A stretch of DNA of 64,000 nucleotides from Planctomycetota bacterium (lineage in GTDB: Bacteria; Planctomycetota; Phycisphaerae; Phycisphaerales; UBA1924): contig JAEYUO010000076.1 of the NCBI GenBank assembly GCA_023432465.1, positions 76,276 to 140,275 on the forward strand. The letters are read 5' to 3'. The notes beneath the pieces were generated by a model. That model did not search any database, had not been told where the DNA came from, and worked only from the letters and a program-made list of their open reading frames with translations. The translations under genes were made by a program, and so were the position numbers. Positions 1 to 9,127 of this stretch are shown here, piece by piece (the stretch's first letter is position 1; every line of letters begins with the position of its first letter).

Positions 1-262
1 CGTCGTCGCTGATCTCCCATCGCTCGGCGACTCCCGGCATGGGTGTGTAGTCCGGGTCGAAGATGTCGTTCTTCACCAGCCCTTCAAACAGCAGGCGGAT
101 GACCCGCAGATCCTGCATCCACGACGCCTTCTGAACATCCAGCGTCGCGACATCGCCGCGGTTGATGAACGTGAAGTCGGCGCGCGGAGCAGGGCGATCG
201 GTCGCGATGATGGCGATTACGATCGCGGCCAGAAGCCCGATTGGAACGAAGAGTCGGCCCAT
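1..262 (-). CDS. Peptide/nickel ABC transporter substrate-binding protein, family 5 (5' part only)
   Basis: The first 87 codons of a gene that runs off the left edge. The product starts MGRLFVPIGLLAAIVIAII, an uncleaved or cleavable N-terminal membrane/signal segment. It continues with a fold-start typical of the OppA/DppA family (SBP_bac_5): residues resembling FTFINRGDVATLDVQ, then VIRLLFEGLVK and an AERWEIS stretch. Family members bind oligopeptides or related ligands outside the membrane and deliver them to an ABC importer. It begins 48 bases after the HEAT-like gene on the same strand, so it probably belongs to the same transcript. The C-terminal two thirds, and any permease genes, lie outside the window. 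Confidence 0.75.
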   Translation of the reverse strand, partial: MGRLFVPIGLLAAIVIAIIATDRPAPRADFTFINRGDVATLDVQKASWMQDLRVIRLLFEGLVKNDIFDPDYTPMPGVAERWEISDD

Positions 263-310
263 GTGCGGAGGGTACCCGGAAACGCTCGCCGCGGTTCCGA
301 CATCTGCAGA

Positions 311-1399
311 TCAGGGCGTCGGAATGAACCGTTCTTTCCGCTGGTTGAAGGGGGTCTTGACGAGGTCCCCCTCAGCGCCGATCACGTTCATCACGTCGCG
401 GAAGTACTGCTGGTCATTGCCGTCGGTCACCAGCGTGTTCAGGCGGTACCCCTTCGGTGGCAGCCCGAGCAGTGTGCCCGACACCGACACCAGATTCTGC
501 GCCTGCCCGACCAACACCGCCAGCTTCTGCCGATCAGCCTCGCTGACCTGCCCGGAGCGAAGCCGCCGGAGCGAGAACGCCAGGAGATCGCCGCCAAACC
601 CGCCCGCCTCGCGCAGCGCCTCGGGAGGTGGCCGGACGCCGCCGGCGACCTGCGTCAGCGTGTCGAGCATCGCCTTGCTCGTTCGCAGAAAGGCCGGAAC
701 GAGGACCAGATCGGCATCGGGCTTGCGTGCGATGGTTCCGAAGGTCGTCGCGGCGCTGCGGAGTGCGATGTGCTGCGCATCACTCACCGTGCTCCCGGGG
801 ATCTGCATCGCGGCCTCATAGGCCATCGCGAATCCGTCGAGCACTTCCGGGTCCGATTCCTTCGCCATCGCAGCGGCGAGCCTGCTCTCGATGCCCGAGA
901 ACGGACCAGCCTGAATCGTCGGCGTTGTCCAGAGCACCGAGAACGTGCGGGCAAGGCCCGAGGCGGCCATCATCCGCACGCTCGGCCTTGAATCGGAAAG
1001 TGCGCCAACACACAGGTTCGCGCCGTCCGTTGTGCCCAGCTCGCCCGCGATGCGGATCGCGTTGATCGCGACATCCTCGTTCGAATCCTTCACCAGCGGC
1101 GTCAGCACCGGCCGGAGGGCATCGGAATATGCAAGCCGGAAGAAGACCGAAACTGTCTGCGCCCGCAGCGGGGTCAGCAGGTTCTGCCTCGCCTGGCGGA
1201 TCGCGTCATAGTCGCCCTTCAGGCCCGCGGCGTTGCTGTCGACGCACGCCCTGATCGCAGCCGAGTCGACATCCGCTGGCGATCGCGCCGCCACCGTCTG
1301 ATCCGGAAGGTTGCAGGCCGTCTGGCCGCTTGCAGGTGCGGCTGCGGAGACGGCGATCGTCATGGCCATCAGCGCGGTCAGTGGTCGGCTCGTGATCAT
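311..1399 (-). CDS. Exported HEAT-repeat-like protein
   Basis: A 362-residue product with an N-terminal signal peptide (MITSRPLTALMAMTIAV, cleavage probably after ASG). The middle, about residues 90-230, is a series of short helical pairs with the rhythm of HEAT repeats, for example VAINAIRIAGELG and VRMMAASGLARTF. Such helical scaffolds mediate protein-protein contacts; no catalytic motif is visible. I prefer the ATG at 1399 because it puts the hydrophobic core near the N-terminus. An ATG at 1435 with a GGTGGATG upstream is also possible and would add 12 residues. It lies between a coiled-coil lipoprotein and a peptide-binding protein on the same strand. Exact function unknown. Confidence 0.65.
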   Translation of the reverse strand: MITSRPLTALMAMTIAVSAAAPASGQTACNLPDQTVAARSPADVDSAAIRACVDSNAAGLKGDYDAIRQARQNLLTPLRAQTVSVFFRLAYSDALRPVLTPLVKDSNEDVAINAIRIAGELGTTDGANLCVGALSDSRPSVRMMAASGLARTFSVLWTTPTIQAGPFSGIESRLAAAMAKESDPEVLDGFAMAYEAAMQIPGSTVSDAQHIALRSAATTFGTIARKPDADLVLVPAFLRTSKAMLDTLTQVAGGVRPPPEALREAGGFGGDLLAFSLRRLRSGQVSEADRQKLAVLVGQAQNLVSVSGTLLGLPPKGYRLNTLVTDGNDQQYFRDVMNVIGAEGDLVKTPFNQRKERFIPTP

Positions 1400-1535
1400 C
1401 GTCTGGAGTACTTCCCGGGCCGCGGCCCTATCCATTGCTCATCCACCGACATTGCGGCGGTACCCACACACCAACTTCGACGTGCCCCAGCGGGCCATTC
1501 CAGGGCAGGAACGTAGCCGACCCGGTCGGCCCGGG

Positions 1536-3701
1536 TCAACCTCCGCCGGGGTTCCCAAGTCCTCCGGCCTTCATCATCGCGGTCATCAGTTCTTTGTTCA
1601 GGTCGATCAGCATCGTGTCGGCATCGGCATACTCACCGGCGTCTAGCTTGCCGGCGACCATCGTGAACGCCGAACCCATGGCCTTCATCGGCGCCAGCAT
1701 CGGGGCCATCTGCGCCAGGGCCGCCGCACCGCCCATCTCCTCAATCTGCGATGCCATGTCCACCTTCCACGACTCGCCATCCTTGACCAGGGTGAACACC
1801 TGACCAACCTCGCCATCGACTTCCGACGGGAAGGTGATCGTCGCCTCGGTCGAGGAAACCGGCACAATGACGCCGTCATCCGCGGTCAGGTCGTCGAAAT
1901 CGACCGCGCTGATCGAGAGCTGATCCATCCCCTGCTGCAATCCGGCGAGCATCGGGTTGGTCTTGATCGACTGGACCGATGACTCATCGATGAGCTGCTT
2001 GAGCGACTTGCCGTAAGCTCTCTGGCAGGAGGCCTCCAGGGCGGCCGGACCGGCGGCGACGTCCATGATCGCGTTGAATGCCGGACGAGCCGCTTCATCA
2101 CGGATGAACATGAACCCGCGGACCGCAGCGAGATCGGACGACTTTGTCGCCGCGATGAACTGCGCAAAGGCCGCACGGACCTCCGCCTCCACCCCGCTCA
2201 TGTCCTCCGGAGCGTCAGCGCCGTCAGCAGCCGCGACCGGTGCATCGGCATCCATCGCCGGTGGGGTCGCATCGCCCTCGGGCGCGGGCTGCTTGCCGAG
2301 AATGGCGTTCATCGAGTTCTCAAGCGCCTCCAGACGATCCCGCGTGTCGCCAGACCCGCCCGCGCTGGAATACTGCGAGAGCGCCGCCTCAAACGCTTCA
2401 CGCGCGGCCTTGAGCGACGCATCGGCCGCCTCGGCGGCCGCGGCCGACTTGCTCGCCAGATCCGCCGCGCCAGGCAGAGCGGGCTTCGCCGCGGCGAGCG
2501 CCGCAAGAAGATCCGCATACGACCTCTGCCCGCGGGCCTGTGTCGCCAGGACATCCGCCAACGCGTGCTGGTAGTTGCCCGCGGCGATCGCCGCCTGTCC
2601 CTTGTTCTCGCGCGAGACCTGCCCCGCCTTGCGCGCAGCGCTCACGGCCTTCTCGTACGCACCGACCGCCGCGGCGGTCGGCTCGGTCAGGCCCTCACGC
2701 GCCGTCTCCAGGGTTCCGAGCATCTGCGTGAGCCGGGTCGCAGCGGACCTCGCCTCGTCGCGGGCTCGCTTCGCCGCCGCGCTCCGCTGATCGGCACGCT
2801 GACGCAGGTTGTCCTTGTCGGTCCGGTGCAGCTGCATCTGCGTCGTCAGTTCATCAATCGACCGCTGGAGCGTGTCGGCCTTGGGCTTCTCCAGATCGAC
2901 CTGCGCCAGCAGCAGCGACGCCTGCTTCTCGATCTCGTCGGCTTCCCGCCCGATCCGGACCGCCTCGGTGATCAGCTCCAGCCGCATCGTCTCCGAGACG
3001 CTCGTCGCGCGGCCGCGGACCTCTGCCGCCTCCTCGCGCAGCGCCCGCTTGCTGGCCATCAGCTCCGCCGCTTGCTTCTCCAGTTCCGCAACCTTCGCAA
3101 GCTGCTGGTCCTTGCTCGCGCGGGCCGCATCCGCAAGCTTCTGCTTCTCGCCGATCTGCCGCTCGATCTCGGCGATGTCGTTCGACGGGTCGTAGGCCGC
3201 CAGCGCATCCGCCGCGGCGTTCTGCGCCAGCCACTGGTCCAGCGCAGCGCTGATCGGCGGAATCTGGAGCGTCGCGCCCGCCTCGAGCTGCGATGCATCC
3301 TGAGCCGCGATCTCGCCAAGCCCGCCGTATCCGCGGGCGAGCAGCAGGTTGGCAGCCGCCGCCTGGCCGGTGTTCTTGGAATCAATCGCTGCGGGGCTCG
3401 TCGGCGCGGGGACATCCGTCCTCACCCGGTCGATGCTGACACTTCCGCCGCCCTTGCCCGTCAGGCGCCCGATCGCCCACTGGTACATCGCGCGGCGATT
3501 CTCGACACTCGGAAGCGCAGTGCTCCCTGAGGTGCTGATGGCGTTGAACCCAACACTCACGCGATCGATCTCCGCCTGCACCGGGTCGGAGCGGCCGCAG
3601 GACGAAAGCGATGCCGCCAGCGCACACGCGGCGAGGAGAGCAGTCAGTCGGGAAACTCGGGTCGTGGTGGTTCTTCGGCTCATGCGTTGATCCGGTGCCA
3701 T
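1536..3701 (-). CDS. Large coiled-coil lipoprotein
   Basis: A 721-residue lipoprotein: the signal peptide ends in lipobox LSSC with Cys at residue 35. Residues about 160-400 are strongly helical and rich in Ala, Glu, Lys, Arg and Gln, with heptad-like spacing, so a long coiled coil is expected. A Pro/Asp/Ala-rich linker (about 460-505) leads to a C-terminal globular domain (about 510-700) with the look of a small NTF2/DUF4878-like domain. The start at 3701 is chosen because GGGGGGAG lies about 9 bases upstream; an internal ATG at 3683 would also keep the lipobox. Predicted to sit in the outer or inner membrane facing the periplasm. No family recognised with confidence. Confidence 0.7.
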   Translation of the reverse strand: MAPDQRMSRRTTTTRVSRLTALLAACALAASLSSCGRSDPVQAEIDRVSVGFNAISTSGSTALPSVENRRAMYQWAIGRLTGKGGGSVSIDRVRTDVPAPTSPAAIDSKNTGQAAAANLLLARGYGGLGEIAAQDASQLEAGATLQIPPISAALDQWLAQNAAADALAAYDPSNDIAEIERQIGEKQKLADAARASKDQQLAKVAELEKQAAELMASKRALREEAAEVRGRATSVSETMRLELITEAVRIGREADEIEKQASLLLAQVDLEKPKADTLQRSIDELTTQMQLHRTDKDNLRQRADQRSAAAKRARDEARSAATRLTQMLGTLETAREGLTEPTAAAVGAYEKAVSAARKAGQVSRENKGQAAIAAGNYQHALADVLATQARGQRSYADLLAALAAAKPALPGAADLASKSAAAAEAADASLKAAREAFEAALSQYSSAGGSGDTRDRLEALENSMNAILGKQPAPEGDATPPAMDADAPVAAADGADAPEDMSGVEAEVRAAFAQFIAATKSSDLAAVRGFMFIRDEAARPAFNAIMDVAAGPAALEASCQRAYGKSLKQLIDESSVQSIKTNPMLAGLQQGMDQLSISAVDFDDLTADDGVIVPVSSTEATITFPSEVDGEVGQVFTLVKDGESWKVDMASQIEEMGGAAALAQMAPMLAPMKAMGSAFTMVAGKLDAGEYADADTMLIDLNKELMTAMMKAGGLGNPGGG

Positions 3702-3835
3702 GCGAAACTCCCCCCGCCACCACATCCGGTGTATAGCCCGCCGGGCTTCGGCTCCGACTGGGCAGACACTCTATCAGGAATCCGATCCGGGTACAGGCTG
3801 CCGCCCGAACTGGGACAGGCAGTTCCGGTCCGCGT

Positions 3836-5230
3836 CTACCGCGGCGGCGGTTCCTCCATCCGCCCCCCGCCTGGCCCCGGATCAGCCGCGGGGCTTGGCG
3901 CGGGGGCCGGGGCGGCCTGGGGCTCCGGCGGCTCAAAGGGCTTGGCCGGGATGTACGGGATCTTGTAGTCCGGCCGCGGCTTGTACATCGAGCGGACCCA
4001 CTCCACGGACCGCTGGAACAGCCGCTCACGCGTATCACGGAAACTCGGCTTCCAACCGTCCCGACCCGCTGACCCGACCGGGGCCACGGGATGGGGTCGG
4101 AGTGAGTCCTCTCGAGGCAAGCCATACTGAAACAAGGGGGATTTTTCGGGATTCTCCCAATCGATCAGGCTCTCGCCGTCCCGAGTCCGGTACTTCTGAA
4201 GGATGTAGAGATTGGTGTACACCGTCTGGTCATGGTTTGGCCTCCTCGTGGCCAGCACCAGTCGCCCGGCATCGCTCCCGCCATGGCACATGTGGGTCGC
4301 GCACGAGTTCAGCCAGGTGTTCCACACATCCTCCCTGAACTTCCGGATCGAGCCCGGCATATCCAGAATCTGCACGTGCGAGTACAGATCCCGCGCCTGA
4401 AGCCTGTAGATCAGGTCGAGCTGATCGATCGGATTCTTGCGGAGCAGGGCATCGCGTCCCTCCTTGGTCACCGGGACCAGGGGATGGCCGACGTTCTCCT
4501 CCATCAGGCGGGTCATCGCATCGCGTGCGATGATCACCCGGGGACGTTCGGCCAGGTCCACCTCGTAGACCTTGATCAGGTCCACCTGCGCGGGCGTCAA
4601 CAGCGGGAAATCCACGATGCGTGACCGACGCGGAGCCACCTCGCCGCCGCCAGGAATGTCCCCCGGATTCGCCGCGGGCGGTGCTGCCTGGCCCGGACGC
4701 GCCTGGGAGCGGAGCAGAATCTGCTGCTCCAGCTCGACCTTCAGTCTGCGGCACTCGGGGTGTTCGGCGTTGATCTCCAGACCCCGGAGCACCTCCAGGA
4801 GCGCAAGCTCATATTTCCCGCGTTCGCGGAGCCACGCGGCAAGCCCGGCAATCTGTGTCGGGTCGTCGCCGACCGCGGTGCGAAGCTCTCGGTACCGTTC
4901 CATCAACGGCGGCAGAAACTCGTACTTGGCGATGTCAGAAATCGCGAACGTGGCGTTGATCCCTGAGACCTTGACGATCACCGACTTGTCTGTCGCCTCC
5001 GCCAGAATGCCCTGAATCCGCTGGCCCGTCTTGAGCGTGACCACCACCTCGCGCTCGGCGTTCTCATCGTCCGTATCCGGCCCCGCGGCGGGCATGGTCG
5101 GCACGGGCGCCGGCGGATTCGGCGCAGGGTCATCCCACCACACCCCAGCCGCCGCGAGCGCACAGACCCCGCCAACCACCAGAATCTGGGTTACCAGGCG
5201 AGGATGGGGAAATGGGGAATCTCTGTGCAT
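3836..5230 (-). CDS. Membrane-anchored protein with a cytochrome-like C-A-T-H-M-C-H motif
   Basis: A 464-residue protein with one N-terminal TM segment (LVTQILVVGGVCALAAAGVW), a Pro-rich linker, and a small beta domain (TLKTGQRIQGILAEATDKSV) like those that sense or bind in other planctomycete proteins. A tetratricopeptide-like helical stretch follows, then a C-terminal half with a CATHMCHGG motif encoded at 4277-4303. CX4CH resembles, but is not, the canonical CX2CH heme-c site. The C-terminus is Pro-rich. The start at 5230 (ATG) is preferred over an upstream in-frame ATG because it puts the TM segment at the N-terminus. It heads a minus-strand run with the coiled-coil lipoprotein. Function not recognised. 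Confidence 0.6.
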   Translation of the reverse strand: MHRDSPFPHPRLVTQILVVGGVCALAAAGVWWDDPAPNPPAPVPTMPAAGPDTDDENAEREVVVTLKTGQRIQGILAEATDKSVIVKVSGINATFAISDIAKYEFLPPLMERYRELRTAVGDDPTQIAGLAAWLRERGKYELALLEVLRGLEINAEHPECRRLKVELEQQILLRSQARPGQAAPPAANPGDIPGGGEVAPRRSRIVDFPLLTPAQVDLIKVYEVDLAERPRVIIARDAMTRLMEENVGHPLVPVTKEGRDALLRKNPIDQLDLIYRLQARDLYSHVQILDMPGSIRKFREDVWNTWLNSCATHMCHGGSDAGRLVLATRRPNHDQTVYTNLYILQKYRTRDGESLIDWENPEKSPLFQYGLPREDSLRPHPVAPVGSAGRDGWKPSFRDTRERLFQRSVEWVRSMYKPRPDYKIPYIPAKPFEPPEPQAAPAPAPSPAADPGPGGGRMEEPPPR

Positions 5231-5464
5231 CGGGGCTGCATTCTCGGCGAACGAACGGGCATTGTCTACAGGCAGCGGGAACCTTCCCTCCCCGCACACC
5301 CTCTCTGTGCCCCTTCCCCGGTCGCCCGCAACACTCCGTTTCTCCGGTCCGATCCGCACCCAATCCCCTTCAGGTTCGATTCGGCTCCCCTTCGGGTGTG
5401 CGTAGACGCCGCACCCGGCCCGCCGTAGAGTTGGGGCCTTCCGGAGCCCGGCGCCGGAACCACC

Positions 5465-5548
5465 GCCCAGGTGGCGAAACTGGCAGACGCACTACCTTGA
5501 GGTGGTAGCGCCCGTAAGGGTGTGGAGGTTCGAATCCTCTCCTGGGCA
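5465..5548 (+). tRNA. tRNA-Leu (anticodon GAG)
   Basis: An 84-nt class II tRNA. The acceptor arms 5465-5471 (GCCCAGG) and 5541-5547 (CCTGGGC) pair perfectly, with discriminator A at 5548. The anticodon stem is 5492-5496 with 5504-5508, loop TTGAGGT, giving anticodon GAG (5499-5501), which reads CUC. A long variable arm and a TTCGAAT T-loop are present. CCA is not encoded. A strong terminator follows at 5559. Confidence 0.95.
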
Positions 5549-5558
5549 CTTGCAGACC

Positions 5559-5598
5559 AACGGCGGCCCCGCACTTCGCGGCCGCCGTTTGTGTTTTT
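5559..5598 (+). terminator. Rho-independent terminator of tRNA-Leu
   Basis: Perfect 10-bp stem AACGGCGGCC (5559-5568) with GGCCGCCGTT (5580-5589), followed by TTTGTGTTTTT. Confidence 0.85.
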
Positions 5599-5814
5599 GC
5601 TCGACTCCCCTTGCCCGTTCATCGGAGTTCCCCACCGCCCAGATGGGGTTGTGTTTGCACCCGAGCGGGCATTGCGGTCCACTGCCTCGTACTCACGATG
5701 CAGGGCGGAACTGGTCGAAGATGTGAAGCACGGCGGACGTTCCCCCGGGAATGGCGATTGCACGCCGTCGCGAGAGAGAGTGCGTGCAGGCTCCGAAGTC
5801 GGCACGGAGGCCCA

Positions 5815-6075
5815 ATGGACGACTACACCGCGGCGTTGCGCATCACACGCACGGACGACTCGCCCGCGCTGTTCGCGGCGGGATCGATCGGAACACTTCA
5901 AGGCGTCAGGCAAGCCACCGTCGACAAGCTCACCGGACAGGTGATCATCCGCTACGACCGCGCCCGCATCACCATCGGCGACCTGGTTCGGTGGATCGAG
6001 GATCAGGGATTGCAGGTCGTCAGCGTCGCCCAGCAGTGCGAGGCCGCGGCCACCGCTCAGACCGCGACCGCCTGA
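5815..6075 (+). CDS. Small HMA-like (ferredoxin-fold) protein without the CXXC metal site
   Basis: An 86-residue protein. The pattern of a first strand, GSIGTLQGVRQATVDKLTGQ, strand VIIRYD, helix ITIGDLVRWIEDQG and last strand LQVVSV follows the beta-alpha-beta-beta-alpha-beta layout of heavy-metal-associated domains. The loop after the first strand, where CXXC normally binds Cu or Zn, has no cysteine, so it is unlikely to be an ordinary metallochaperone. The ATG at 5815 is chosen because GGAGG lies at 5806-5810. It is 43 bases upstream of the M1 aminopeptidase on the same strand and could be co-transcribed. Role unknown. Confidence 0.6.
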   Translation: MDDYTAALRITRTDDSPALFAAGSIGTLQGVRQATVDKLTGQVIIRYDRARITIGDLVRWIEDQGLQVVSVAQQCEAAATAQTATA

Positions 6076-6118
6076 GACCAGATGCGTCCGAGCGCGCCCC
6101 GGCCGGTACCCTCTGGCC

Positions 6119-8146
6119 ATGAGCACACTCCGCCAAGCGATCGGGCTGCTTTCGACCGGCCTTCTCTGCCTCCTCTGCATTGCCTGCACCGGCACCAACA
6201 CCAGAACTCCTCAGGCGAGCGCGGCACCTGCGCGCAGCGAACTCACGCGCGACTACGCCGCTCGCTTCGCGCCGCCGGCCTGGCCCGCACCAAATTCGGT
6301 TCGCACCGCGACGGGCGAGCCGGGTCCGGATTACTGGCAGCAGCGGGCCGACTACGACATCCGCGTGTCGCTGGATGAGCCCGCGCGCACAGTCACCGGC
6401 CGCGCAACGATCACGTACACCAACAACTCACCGCACGCCCTGCCGTACCTGTGGCTGCACCTCGAGCAGAACCTCTTCCGCAATGACAGCGATGGGGCGC
6501 TGATGACCGGCCCGGGCGACCGCTTCGGAAATCGCGATGGCTTTTCTGGCGGGCTGGAAGTGCTGGGCGTGTCCGCCGCGGCGGGCGCGGACGGCATGCC
6601 CGACCCCACGCGTGCGCTCACGCTGAAGGTGTACGACACGGTCGGGCGGCTTGATCTTCCGTCGCCTGTTGCCGCGAAGGGTGGAAAGGTGGAGTTCACG
6701 ATTGCGTGGAAGTTCGCGGTGCCGCCGTACGGCTCGGATCGCATGGGCATGAAAGAGGCCGCGGATGGGCCGATCTTCCAGCTTGCGCAGTGGTTCCCCG
6801 CGGTGGCCAAGTTCGACGATGTCCACGGCTGGAACACCCTGCCCTACCTCGGCACGGGCGAGTTCTACACGGACTTTGGCGATTACACCATCGAGATCGA
6901 TGTGCCCGCGACGCACCTTGTCGCGGCGACGGGCGTGCTGATGAATGAGGCCGAGGTGCTGACATCGCAGCAGCGTGAGCGGCTCGCCGCGGCGCGGAAG
7001 TCGGCCCAGACGGTGGCGATCCGATCGCTCGATGAAGTTCGCGATGCGGCATCGCGGCCGTCTGGGAACAGCGGCCGGCTGAGCTGGCGCTTCGAAGCCC
7101 GCGATGTGCGCTCGGTCGCGTGGGCGAGTTCATCATCATTCATCTGGGATGCGTGCTTTCTGCCGGGCGCGGGCATCGGGTCTGATGGCCGGTATGGCAC
7201 AGGCGAGGGCGTGCTGTGCCAGAGCTTCTACCCGCGCGAGGCAACGGCATGGACCAAGAGCACGCAGTACGTGCGGAGTTCGATCGACCACTACTCACGC
7301 ACGTGGTACGCCTACCCGTATCCGACCGCGACCAACGTCCACGGGATCGTCGGCGGCATGGAGTACCCGATGGTCTCGTTCTGCGGGGCCGCGACCAACG
7401 ACCGCGGGCTGTGGGGCGTGACGACGCACGAGTTCGGGCACAACTGGTTCCCGATGTTTGTCAACACCGATGAGCGGCGGCACGCGTGGATGGATGAAGG
7501 GTTCAACACCTTCATGAACTACTACCACAATCTTGAGTTCTATCCCGATGAGCTTCCCCGCCGCGGCCATCCGCGCCGATGGGCCCGCGACAACCCCAAG
7601 CCGTTTACGCAGCCCGTCGATACCGCGCCGGACTTGTTGCAGCAGGGCACGCTGGGCGCGACGCAGTATGCCAAGCCGGCTGTCGGACTGGTGCTGCTGC
7701 GCGAGGGCATCCTCGGTGAAGAGCGATTCGATGCGGCGTTCAAGGAGTACATCCGGCGCTGGGCATTCAAGTCGCCGCGGCCGTGGGACTTCGCACGGAC
7801 GATGGAGAACGCGGCGGGTGCCGACCTCGGCTGGTTCTGGCGCGGATGGTTCTACTCGCCCGCGATCATGGACCAGGCGGTGACGACGGTGATGCAGCCC
7901 GAGGGAGAGAGTCGCAACGCGCGGGTGACATTCGTGAACCGCGGCGACCTGGTCATGCCGGTGGTGTTCAAGGTGGACTACACCGATGGCACGAGCGAAG
8001 TGCGCAAGCTGCCTGTGCAGGTGTGGGCACAAGGCGATTCGTGGACGACGACGTGGGACACGAAGGGGCGGAAGATCCGGAACGTGACGCTCGACCCGGA
8101 AGAACGGTTTCCGGATGTGGAGTTGGGGAACAACGAGTGGAAGTGA
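6119..8146 (+). CDS. M1-family zinc aminopeptidase, probable lipoprotein
   Basis: A 675-residue gluzincin metallopeptidase. The zinc signature is HEFGH at residues 437-441 with the third ligand Glu at 460 (HEXXHX18E, in ..MDEGF). Upstream is GGMEYP in place of the GAMEN exopeptidase motif, as in several bacterial M1 relatives. The N-terminal domain (about 70-300) has the beta-sandwich pattern of M1 proteins, including ARTVTGRATITYTNNSP. The N-terminus is a signal peptide ending near C-I-A-C, so the protein is probably lipidated and works outside the cytoplasm, trimming peptides from their N-terminus. A terminator follows at 8165. Confidence 0.9.
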   Translation: MSTLRQAIGLLSTGLLCLLCIACTGTNTRTPQASAAPARSELTRDYAARFAPPAWPAPNSVRTATGEPGPDYWQQRADYDIRVSLDEPARTVTGRATITYTNNSPHALPYLWLHLEQNLFRNDSDGALMTGPGDRFGNRDGFSGGLEVLGVSAAAGADGMPDPTRALTLKVYDTVGRLDLPSPVAAKGGKVEFTIAWKFAVPPYGSDRMGMKEAADGPIFQLAQWFPAVAKFDDVHGWNTLPYLGTGEFYTDFGDYTIEIDVPATHLVAATGVLMNEAEVLTSQQRERLAAARKSAQTVAIRSLDEVRDAASRPSGNSGRLSWRFEARDVRSVAWASSSSFIWDACFLPGAGIGSDGRYGTGEGVLCQSFYPREATAWTKSTQYVRSSIDHYSRTWYAYPYPTATNVHGIVGGMEYPMVSFCGAATNDRGLWGVTTHEFGHNWFPMFVNTDERRHAWMDEGFNTFMNYYHNLEFYPDELPRRGHPRRWARDNPKPFTQPVDTAPDLLQQGTLGATQYAKPAVGLVLLREGILGEERFDAAFKEYIRRWAFKSPRPWDFARTMENAAGADLGWFWRGWFYSPAIMDQAVTTVMQPEGESRNARVTFVNRGDLVMPVVFKVDYTDGTSEVRKLPVQVWAQGDSWTTTWDTKGRKIRNVTLDPEERFPDVELGNNEWK

Positions 8147-8164
8147 GTTTCGTTCATCACCTCA

Positions 8165-8200
8165 CACGCCCAAGCCCACGGGCGTGATTATGTTCTGTTT
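8165..8200 (+). terminator. Terminator of the M1 aminopeptidase gene
   Basis: Stem CACGCCC (8165-8171) with GGGCGTG (8180-8186), then the T-rich ATTATGTTCTGTTT. Confidence 0.65.
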
Positions 8201-8247
8201 GTTCCCTGGAACTTCTTGGTTCTCGCCCATCGGGCGCTCGGTCGTCG

Positions 8248-8267
8248 CGAGTGGCTTCCGCCACTCG
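8248..8267. repeat. Perfect 8-bp hairpin in the convergent intergenic region
   Basis: CGAGTGGC, loop TTCC, GCCACTCG. It lies about 60 bases past the toxin stop codon (8330, minus strand) and has no T-run on either side. It may help terminate or stabilise the toxin transcript. The rest of 8187-8329 shows no gene. Confidence 0.5.
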
Positions 8268-8329
8268 AAAGCGCTCCTCTGTGGCTTTGCGGCACCCAAG
8301 GGGCGAAGACATGGAACGCGCCATCTGCT

Positions 8330-8845
8330 TCACTGTCGCACTCGCCCGATCAACTCCCGTGCCGTCTGCATCGGGAGATACATGTGCAGGGCATCATCGG
8401 TCAGGCTCGCGAAGCCGTACTTGGAGTAGAACGCCCGGGCGGACTCATCCTTTGCATCGACCTCGATCGCGGCGGAGGCGATCGTTTCCGAGGTTTCAAC
8501 CGCGACACGCATCGCGTGCATCAGGAGCAGTTCGCCGAGGCCCCTGCCGCGGAATGAGCGATCGACCGCGAGGCGACCGAGAAGCGTCGTGGGAAGGGGC
8601 ATCTTCGCGGGGAAGCCGTGGCTGCCCGCGAGAACGCTGACGTTGATACGGCTGGCGGCGAGGGTGAAGTACCCGGCGATTCTTCCGTCGGGAGTCGCGA
8701 GCACAAATCCACGCGTCAGACTTTTCTTGCTGTGCTGGCCGAGCTTGGTCTTGAGATAGTCGTCCAGTTCCGCCACGCCGCAGTCGAACGCGCCGCGGTT
8801 GTGCCGGGACTTGTCAAAGGGCTCGAAGCGCAGCCCCTCATTCAC
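8330..8845 (-). CDS. GNAT acetyltransferase toxin (TacT/AtaT-like)
   Basis: A 171-residue single-domain GNAT protein. Motif A is visible as GRLAVDRSFRGRGLGELLL (acetyl-CoA pyrophosphate loop R-G-R-G-L-G, about residues 88-106), and a C-terminal ARAFYSKYGF stretch is typical of motif B. The N-terminal FDCGVAELDDYLK matches the GNAT toxins that acetylate aminoacyl-tRNA and stop translation. It starts with GTG at 8845, overlapping the antitoxin's last 8 bases, the usual arrangement of antitoxin first and toxin second. Its partner is the DUF1778-like protein just upstream. Assignment as a toxin rests on family and context; the target tRNA cannot be told from sequence. Confidence 0.85.
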   Translation of the reverse strand: MNEGLRFEPFDKSRHNRGAFDCGVAELDDYLKTKLGQHSKKSLTRGFVLATPDGRIAGYFTLAASRINVSVLAGSHGFPAKMPLPTTLLGRLAVDRSFRGRGLGELLLMHAMRVAVETSETIASAAIEVDAKDESARAFYSKYGFASLTDDALHMYLPMQTARELIGRVRQ

Positions 8846-9113
8846 CCGTCAACTCCCGATATCGCTTCGCGGCCTTGCGGAGCGCGGCGTTGGGGCGAGG
8901 CGGTTTGCCAAGCATGGCCATGAGCTTCGCACTGTCTCGCTCGGTCAGATCGCGGGCCTCGATGCGGCTGATCGTCTTGTCCGCAGCGAGTTCGAGCATG
9001 CCGTTGATGAAGCTGGTGACCGTCATTCCGCGGAGGGCCGCGGCCTTCTCGATCTTGGCCTTCAGCGGCCGGGGCTGGCGGATGGTAATCTTGCTGTAGT
9101 GGATGGCGCTCAT
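8838..9113 (-). CDS. DUF1778/TacA-like ribbon-helix-helix antitoxin
   Basis: A 91-residue protein. The N-terminus (SKITIRQPRPLKAKIEKAAA, then LRGMTVTSFI) has the strand-helix-helix pattern of a ribbon-helix-helix DNA-binding domain. The C-terminal half contains LTERDSAKLMAMLGKPPRPN, resembling the DUF1778 tail that wraps the GNAT toxin. It should neutralise the toxin and repress the operon through the inverted repeat 18 bases upstream of its ATG. The ATG at 9113 is preferred because the RHH domain begins there; an in-frame extension upstream runs through the operator. Its stop overlaps the toxin start. Confidence 0.85.
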   Translation of the reverse strand: MSAIHYSKITIRQPRPLKAKIEKAAALRGMTVTSFINGMLELAADKTISRIEARDLTERDSAKLMAMLGKPPRPNAALRKAAKRYRELTGE

Positions 9114-9127
9114 GGGATTCTCAACCA

